Both the position numbers and the translations under genes were made by a program. From Takakia lepidozioides (Eukaryota > Streptophyta > Takakiopsida > Takakiales > Takakiaceae), in NCBI GenBank assembly GCA_030704615.1, contig CM060731.1, forward strand, positions 52,516,001 through 52,576,000: a stretch of 60,000 nt of DNA, in the 5' to 3' direction. Under the pieces are notes generated by a model that saw only the letters and a program-made list of their open reading frames with translations, was not told where the DNA came from and did not search any database. This document shows positions 53,411 to 60,000 of this stretch, piece by piece; the stretch's first letter is position 1, and every line of letters begins with the position of its first letter.

Positions 53411-53526
53411 CTCGAGACCCCGAGCACTTGCTGCTCTCAGCCCCCGACATGCTTGGTTTTTTTTGTTTTGATCTGGAATGTAGAGGTTGTTTCCTAATGA
53501 GGCCAACTTGTGGGTTTGCATGACAA

Positions 53527-54652
53527 GTGCCAGCTTATGGGGAAAGAGAAGAAGTCCCTTGCCCCAAAGAAAGGGGCGGACAATCCGTTTGCTTTGCCGG
53601 CACGTGTGACGCGCCAGGGCGTCTCATGGTTAACCAGCCCCGTCGACAGCCACAGCCGGAGGGCTCGTCTGCCCCCCGAGGCCAGTACCCCCCTCTTGTC
53701 CACATCTTGGATGCGCCAGGGGCCAGCTCAGCCAGCTCTCTTATTCGGGAGGTTGTTGCTGAGCCGGATGCTTAGTTGAGCACACCCCCGGCCACCAAGA
53801 CGGGTGAAATGTACCTTGGCAAGCACATCACCCGTCCGGGGGCCCGATATGGGCAACTTTTGGATGTCACCCCCATACCAACCCCTTCCTCCGCAGCAAA
53901 GGCTACATTTGCCAAGGCCCAACGTCAGGTTCAAGGGCCTTTGAAAGCCTCCATTGCTAGCCCAATGTTGTCGATGAGGGAGGAGGAGACGAGGAGGGCC
54001 AATGAAGTGGCCGAGATAGCGAAGCGCCTCGAAGAAGTCAAGCCGGGTGAGGGCTTCTACCCTGCTATGCATTTGGGGGGGGGGGGGGGGGGGGGAAGGT
54101 ATGGGCCGGTTTGGAGCAGCCTAGCCGATCAGCGACATAGCCCCCCTGAGCCTGAGCGGTTAGCAAAGAAGGGCCTGGACTATGGGGCGCCGCCGCCGGG
54201 CCTCGGCTATGCTCCAGATCTGGAATCTACTTCCAGTGGCGCTTCGGGAGGGGATAGTGCGGGCACATCCGGCAACAGGGACTCCTGCCACATCGGGTGA
54301 AACCGGGGGCAAGTTGGACAAGCTTGCAAAGGTACAACTGTTGCACCTTGTTCCATGTTTTATCCTTTCCTTTGCATGCATGATTTTCTCTGTTGTTTGT
54401 TTCTTTTTTTGAATTTGGAGGGGTTATTTGTCTTCAGGAGGCAGCAACATGGCTGGCCTCATTGATGCAGTCTGGTGGGGTTGCCAATGAGGGAGAGCAC
54501 GTGGTGTTCATGAAGGACCCGAACACCAAAGGTAAGAAGAAGAGGCCTCGACCTCCCGAGATCCCTTTTACCATCAATGAAGGGCTGCCGAGGAGAGAGA
54601 GAGAAGGGAGAGGGAGAAGGAGAGAGAGGAAGTAGCGGGGAAGGGGAAGGAA

Positions 54653-54683
<31 letters not shown>

Positions 54684-55727
54684 CCCATGGAGAGGAAGGG
54701 GTGAGTGTGCATGCGGGGGAGGGCAGTGGGGTAACAAAGGAGCAGGGAAGGAGGCTACAAAGAAGGGAGAGGGTGGGAAGAAGAATATGGCCTTGGCGAT
54801 ACAGGACGTGGAATCGGCAAAGATTGTGGTGCCACCGGTGGAGGTGAATCGCCATGGTGACCCCTGCGGTGCGTTCTGGGAGGCTATGAAGAAGCCAGCC
54901 TTTGAACTCGCAATGAGGTGGTTCCTTTTGCACATCGAGTGGGCTGATCAGCACTTTGGCGCGAAGCGGGCGTATGCCCATGAGTTAGACCGCCGGTTTT
55001 CGGGCAATTGGAGTGACACAAGGGTGATGGAGATGGTGGGGTGAAACTTGAAGGACAGGAGGTACCGTGCAAGACAGATCATTCGGAGGGCAATGGAAAA
55101 GGGGGCCATACCCAAACCACCTTATGGAATTACACAGGTTGGCAAATCCTGAATCATTTCACCTTCCATTTGTCGCATGTACATTAATGAGGTGGATTCG
55201 ATGCAACGTATGTGTGTAATTCACTAATTGTTGGGGGCAGGTGCATAGATATCGTGGGATGCACTCATTGCAGGAGAGAATGATGCCTGACAAACACGAA
55301 TCCACACACAAGTGGGGCGCCGGTGAAGCCAAGGGTTTTATCTTGCGATTTGTAAGTCGTACTTCCCTATGGATTTTGTTATGTCTTCTTTCTGGCTCCA
55401 TCATCGCGAAGAACTGACTTTAATTTGTGGCATGTGTAGCAACACGCGTTTGAGAGGAAGCCATCTCCGATAGAGTACAACTACGCCAAGGAGCATGGTT
55501 GACAATCCCTCATGAAGAACATGGCCAACACGGAGGGGATGAGTGCACTACACGGCACTAGTATGGATAAGGTCGGGGGTCATGGCCAGGGATTGGATGA
55601 GAGCTCTGTGGGACTTAGGGGAACGCCGCCTCATTTAGGTGCTTTGGTAAAGGGCGCGGAGTCATCAGGCTCATCGGATAGCTCTGAGACCTCCACTGAG
55701 GATGAGGATGAGGATGAAGGTGACTAG
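53527..55727 (+). pseudogene. Unrecognised multi-exon gene, decayed, probably transposon-borne
   Basis: I do not recognise the family. The first part (53,527-54,300) is a Pro/Ser/Gly-rich disordered frame with one TAG at 53,773 and a long G-run at 54,068-54,093. After an intron an exon begins near 54,438 (AATWLASLMQSGG, HVVFMKDPNTKG) and passes into a Lys/Glu/Arg-rich stretch. The best-conserved-looking part follows: GDPCGAFWEAMKKPAFELAM, HIEWADQHFGAKRAYAHELD, RRFSGNWSDTRVMEMVG, a TGA at 55,042, then DRRYRARQIIRRAMEKG. Further exons carry HSLQERMMPDKHESTHKWGA and RKPSPIEYNYAKEHG, with another TGA at 55,501, ending in an acidic tail (TEDEDEDEGD). The layout and the nearby CACTA end suggest an accessory gene of a CACTA element. 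Confidence 0.45.
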
Positions 55728-55979
55728 TCCTAGTCCATGTAGGTCCCATGATCAGCCTACTAAACCCTTGTGAGCTTTTCAGCTCATTTCCTGTAAATAT
55801 ATTTCCATCTTTCCATCTTCCATCTTATTCATGTGTCGCACCGTCCTCACCCTCGATTCATGCTTGCTCAATTGTGTACCTGCTAAATCAGAGAAATGGA
55901 AGTTGTAAGGTCTCCCATCCCCAAAAACAAAACCAGGCAAAAAATAAAAACCAGCCCCAATTCATCCCCAAAATCAACC

Positions 55980-56713
55980 CCCAACCCCCCCCCAACCAGG
56001 CTGGCCTCGCGACTACAGGACGTCGCAATTGGCGACTTGTTTTTTGGGCGGGGGTTGGAATCTGCAACGGTCGGGCGTCACAAATCCCATTTGTGGGCGG
56101 CAACGCCCGACACCCCCTACGACGTGTTTTTTTGGTCCGGGGGTCGCAAGCCGCGACGCCGATCCCGCCACCCAGCCTGCGCCACGTCTTTTATTTATTT
56201 ATTAAATATAAAGCAAGCGATGCCAGAGCGTTGCGAAAACCCATGCCCGGGCGTGGCGGAGCCCGACTCCTGCGCCTACTAATTGTTTTTTGTCATGCCC
56301 AATAGTCGCTTGCAGCGACGCACTGGCGTCGCTTGGCGTACCACCCGGCTTACGCCACGTGTTTTTGGGTTTTAGTATAGGACTCCCGGGCAGGTTAGGA
56401 AAAAAAAAGGATGCGACGCCGCGCCGTCGCCCCTACCAATGCCGTCGGCTGGAGGGCAGCGACGGCGAGACGTCGCTCGAAGGAGGCTCCTGCCAACGGC
56501 GCGGACTGCCCAAAAAGCGACGTTCGACAGTCGCGGGAGTTGGGGCGGGGGCTCACGACCCCCATACGTCGCATTTTTGCGACATCCTTTTGGTGACGCC
56601 CATGCGACTGCCGGGCGTCACAAGTTTGGCGCCTGCCCCGTGCCCAAAATGGGCGTTTTCCCAACGCGGCAGCGTGGCCCGGGCATCGTAAAGGTCCCCC
56701 TTTTCCTATAGTG
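55980..56713 (-). mobile_element. CACTA-type transposon end with GCGACG subterminal repeats
   Basis: On the minus strand the element begins CACTATAGGAAAAGGGGACC at 56,713. The adjacent 700 bases are GC-rich and crowded with GCGACG/CGTCGC words in both orientations, as in the subterminal repeats of CACTA (En/Spm) elements. The neighbouring ATAGCTACAAG is PPR-flank sequence whose uninterrupted paralog is at 14,191-14,210. The other end was not found. Confidence 0.65.
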
Positions 56714-57150
56714 ATAGCTACAAGAAACCTGCGTGGGTAGATGGTCAACTGGAAACAGTAGCGGCAACAACACAATTGAAAAAACTAGGCACTACTAATG
56801 AAGGCACCTTCTTTAACACATTTCAGCCTGTTTTTCCTATTATCAGAGTCGTCCCAGCAAGGCAAGGATGTATGCATTTTGTGCAGAGCATGGATAGCTG
56901 AAGAAGCAGGGATAGAGTTTGGGCCTGGAATGAATACGTTTCTGACCCCAGTGCTTGTGGTGTGCTTGTGCAAGCTTGGCAGCCCTGGAAAAGGGCAAAG
57001 AGGTCTATGGTGACATCATCAAAGCCGGAATTGTACTTGGTGGGCATGTATGCCAAATGTGGCAGCATTGAGGATGCAAAGGGAGTAGTTGACAATATGG
57101 CTGAACGAGGTATGGTGTCGTGGAGGGCAATGATCGTAGGATATGAAGCT
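56714..57150 (+). pseudogene. PPR gene scrap
   Basis: Begins with PPR 5'-flank sequence shared with 14,197-14,270 (GCTACAAGAAACCTGC, GGGTAGATGG), then a block shared with 14,071-14,140, then repeat text LAALEKGKEVYGDIIKAGIV and MYAKCGSIEDAKGVVDNMAE and RGMVSWRAMIVGYE with a deletion and frameshift between them. It is non-functional. Confidence 0.75.
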
Positions 57151-58184
57151 GCATGCCTTATGTTTGATTTTCTTATGTGTGTTTGCTGCTTTTAATGTTG
57201 AGTGCTTGTTTCCCGTGTGTTCCTCAAAGCAGTGTTCCAACAATGTGGTCCCGTGTCATTGTATGCATGGAGTAGCGGTTTCTCTTTGTACTGAGTTGCA
57301 ATGTCTGTATTTCGTGTTTATGTGTGCTCTGAGTGGATGTGTAACTGATTGCCTGTATTTGATGTACTACTGTTTCGGTGTGGTTACGTTTTTTCCATGG
57401 TGCTTGTGGTTGTAGAGCAAACACAGTACCGTCATACCAGTCTAGAATATATATTACTGCATGTATGTTCTTCTAATGATAGTGGTAGGAGTTTCAGTAT
57501 AATGACATACATCCTCGCTTCAAGGTTAGAATGTGTTAGTGGGAGACAAAGTAGGTTGTTCAAATCAGACCTCATCAGTGTAGTTGATTTCACTGCACTT
57601 AATGTACCCCACTTGTATGCCTTGCCTTAATGTCTTTAGTGGCCTTCCTACTTGATGGGCAATGTCTTTATAAATGTGGAAACAACGAAGCTAGGTGGGC
57701 ACTCACTCCTGGTTGCCTTTGTGCAGGAAGTCGTATTGAAAGTTCAAAGCAATCCACAACCTATTCCTCTTTACTTAACATGTTTCCATTCACAAATTGA
57801 ATTGTGTTGCAAGAGGGATAAATGATGTAGTATATGGATCAGACTCTGGTTGTGCAAATCATAAGGGTTTTGTATGATATTAAACTCTCCTGGAGGTCAT
57901 GTACTTATTACCCAGCAGAATATCTTTACCTGAATTTGTCAAACTGCTCCATGCACCTGATGACAAACTGGTTACAGAGAATTGTTGTTCTGACATTGAG
58001 AAAAAGAATGTTATTGTAGACAAAAAGAAACGTTGACACCGATCGCGTATATGATGCAAAATTATCTCAAATGATACCAGATTGCTCTTGTATGTAATGG
58101 CAGTGCATAAACCAGTCATTTACCTATATTATACCAGTCCAACATTGGTTTCAACCTTAAGCAATATTGGAATGTTATAGTCGT
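57151..58184. other. Stretch without recognised genes
   Basis: AT-rich, with short open frames lacking domains. I see nothing I can assign. Confidence 0.4.
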
Positions 58185-59073
58185 TCACTTATATAACTGT
58201 CGAACAGTACTTCCAAAAGTGAAATGCCTAGATGTGTTCATACACATTTGTTCAGTGTCCCTCCCTGTCACACCTGGGAAGCATGTATCACCGCACCATG
58301 CTTTTGAAACCTCATCTGTATTGTATGTGATATTGGCAGGAACATGAACACATGAGGCAATGAACACGTACACTGGACCCTTAACAGACTTCACACACTG
58401 AATACCATGACGAGCAAATGTAGGAAGGCGGTGCGACGGACTGCACACACTGCATATAATGAGCTGAAGGCTCAAAAGCTCATATCCCCTCTTCAAAGTG
58501 TTTGTATGTGGCCCATATGAGTAATATCATGTGGCCGTGCACACTGTATCCCTATTTGGGGGTGCATTAATGTCTTCCTCCAAATTTGCACATATTCCAG
58601 TGCATGGTGGTTGTGTATACAGTTCAGTATAGGCCTTCACATGGATGTCATTCTGGACAATGGGTGCTGAATAATTTCCAACAAGAACAAAATGTCTGGC
58701 GGATGTATGGATAGAAGGAGGTGTTCGGCCTTCAAGAAACCATCTTCAGCCTTGTGCATAAACCTGAAGTGCCCGCTGCACCTTCCCCCCCACATTCCAA
58801 CATATTGCGAGCTGGTTTTGTGACAGTAGTGATACTTCCATGATGCACTCGGCAACAATGTAGGCATGGTGGGAGCACATTGGCATTGTATGGGATGATA
58901 ACAATGCCAAAACTGGTGATGTCATAGTGTGCAATAGTATAAAAGTGGCCTCTTCCCACAACTAAAGTCATGCATTGTGTACACAGTAAAGTACAAGATG
59001 GGCATACCTTGTCAGTAATTAGAACTAGTACAGAGACCTTTTTGATATGGACGACCAAGGAAATCAAGGTCAA
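58185..59073 (-). pseudogene. Decayed coding region of unknown function
   Basis: Three minus-strand pieces read as one interrupted protein. From 59,073: GHFYTIAHYDITSFGIVIIP, YNANVLPPCLHCCRVHHGS, TKPARNMLECGG. A frame change at the G-run near 58,785 leads to KVQRALQVYAQG and a TGA. It continues WFLEGRTPPSIHTSARHF, VLVGNYSAPIVQNDIHVKAY, a TGA at 58,527-58,529, then YYSYGPHTNTLKRGYELL and CVHVPANITYNTDEVSKAWC to a stop at 58,185. The composition looks like real protein rather than chance, but I do not recognise the family. It could instead be exons of a live gene that I have joined wrongly. Confidence 0.35.
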
Positions 59074-60000
59074 TCTGTAAGAGCAATCAGATTACAAGCC
59101 TCATTGAATAAAACAAGCCCTTGGTAAGCTACCTTCTCGATCCTGAGCTAATTTTTTACACTTAGGGCGAGTGAGTGCATGCTGACATGTGTAACATGCC
59201 TACAACAGGAAAGGTTCATCACTCTCAAACAGGTGCAACCACTGGCAATTGCTGCCACCCCGACATTGCCGATGTTCTGAGACCTGCCAGTTCACCCAAC
59301 CACTTTGTCAAAACTCTATCACCGGCCCCCTTCTTGCAAGTGTGTTAGCCAGTATACTGTGCACTGCCCATATATTGTGATACTGAACACCGAACCACTT
59401 GTTCCAGAACAACTTTAAAACTGAGGGGAATTTACAAAAAGATTTGTCTCCTCCATGTAGCAAAAGGTTTTGGCGATGCTTGGAAGTGTGGCCACCAACC
59501 TATATACATCATGCTCTCGTAGGTTGCAGCAACTGCCCCTAATGTATGCAAGTCCCTCATGGGTTTACACAGAAGCCCAACTTCAGAAACCTAAGGGCTG
59601 TGTGTCTTGCAATTGACTTCAATCCTGCAACATACAGATATAATCAAAAGAGGAGGTCAAGTACCTAATTTGCTGCTATGTATAGGATGGAACCATCATG
59701 CTGAAAACTGACAGGGAAGCCTATTCAGATCACTTAGCATGAAGTAAATGAGACACTCAAGATCTCTTCCAATGCCCAATAGCTGAAGCCCTGGACACAT
59801 TTCACTATTTCTGATCCCGTGTTTTCTCAATTTCATGGCTTTTGCAATCCACTATCCTGTTGTCACACACAATGGCTCCAATGAGACAGTAGGACAAACG
59901 TCCCATTGGACATCATCGATATTGCTATATGTGAAATCAAGCTCTTACAGACAAGGGCATTCTTTGCATAACCAGGACAGGCCGAGTTGTGAGATAAGGC
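59074..60000. other. Stretch without recognised genes
   Basis: I see no supported gene, repeat or RNA. It may hold the 5' part of the minus-strand coding region at 58.2-59.1 kb. Confidence 0.4.

Overview
The window looks like nuclear DNA from a land plant with a large, repeat-rich genome, most likely a seedless plant such as a fern or lycophyte. The lineage is an inference from the intronless PLS/DYW pentatricopeptide-repeat (PPR) paralogs and the repeat load, and is not proven. Only one host gene is clearly intact: a four-exon plastid fibrillin (PAP/FBN) gene at 9.7-11.4 kb on the minus strand. PPR genes flank it: a fused tandem PPR at 0.15-3.9 kb, a convergent PPR at 7.2-5.2 kb on the minus strand, a broken PPR at 13.8-15.7 kb and a PPR scrap at 56.7-57.2 kb. 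Both longer PPR genes have decayed DYW tails.

From 15.7 to 27.25 kb is a nest of Ty3/gypsy-type retroelements. A 5'-truncated minus-strand copy (E0) sits in the broken PPR. A 10.3-kb plus-strand copy (E1, 16,902-27,239) is inserted in E0 with a GGAC target duplication. A related copy (E2, 35,779-44,686) has a TCTA duplication and a paralogous empty site near 49,990. The family order is leader with tandem array, gag with two zinc knuckles, protease, a C5-cytosine DNA methyltransferase most like DNMT3, reverse transcriptase (RT)/RNase H, integrase and a C-terminal PHD finger. E1 keeps the methyltransferase but has lost most of RT/RNase H. E2 keeps RT/RNase H but has lost the protease core and the methyltransferase region.

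The ends of these elements are not ordinary LTRs. E2 reads A1-body-B1-A2-B2 (split direct repeats), and E0 ends in the same B1-A2-B2 order. E1 reads A1-body-B1, as expected if B1 and B2 recombined. The B1/A2 joint is the palindrome GACAGCTGTC, and the two inserted elements start TGTC and end GACA. This structure, together with the methyltransferase and the PHD finger, is the strongest candidate here for an undescribed system.

From 28 to 53.4 kb, outside E2, the DNA is dominated by a fold-back repeat family (F1 30.6-35.3 kb, F2 47.1-52.1 kb, half copies F3 and F4). The copies have G-run/C-run central hairpins, many short TCATCC...GGATGA palindromes, and outward-facing LINE-like RT remnants. 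From 53.4 to 56.7 kb there is a decayed multi-exon gene that I do not recognise, followed by a CACTA-type transposon end. The last 3 kb hold a PPR scrap and a decayed coding region of unknown function.
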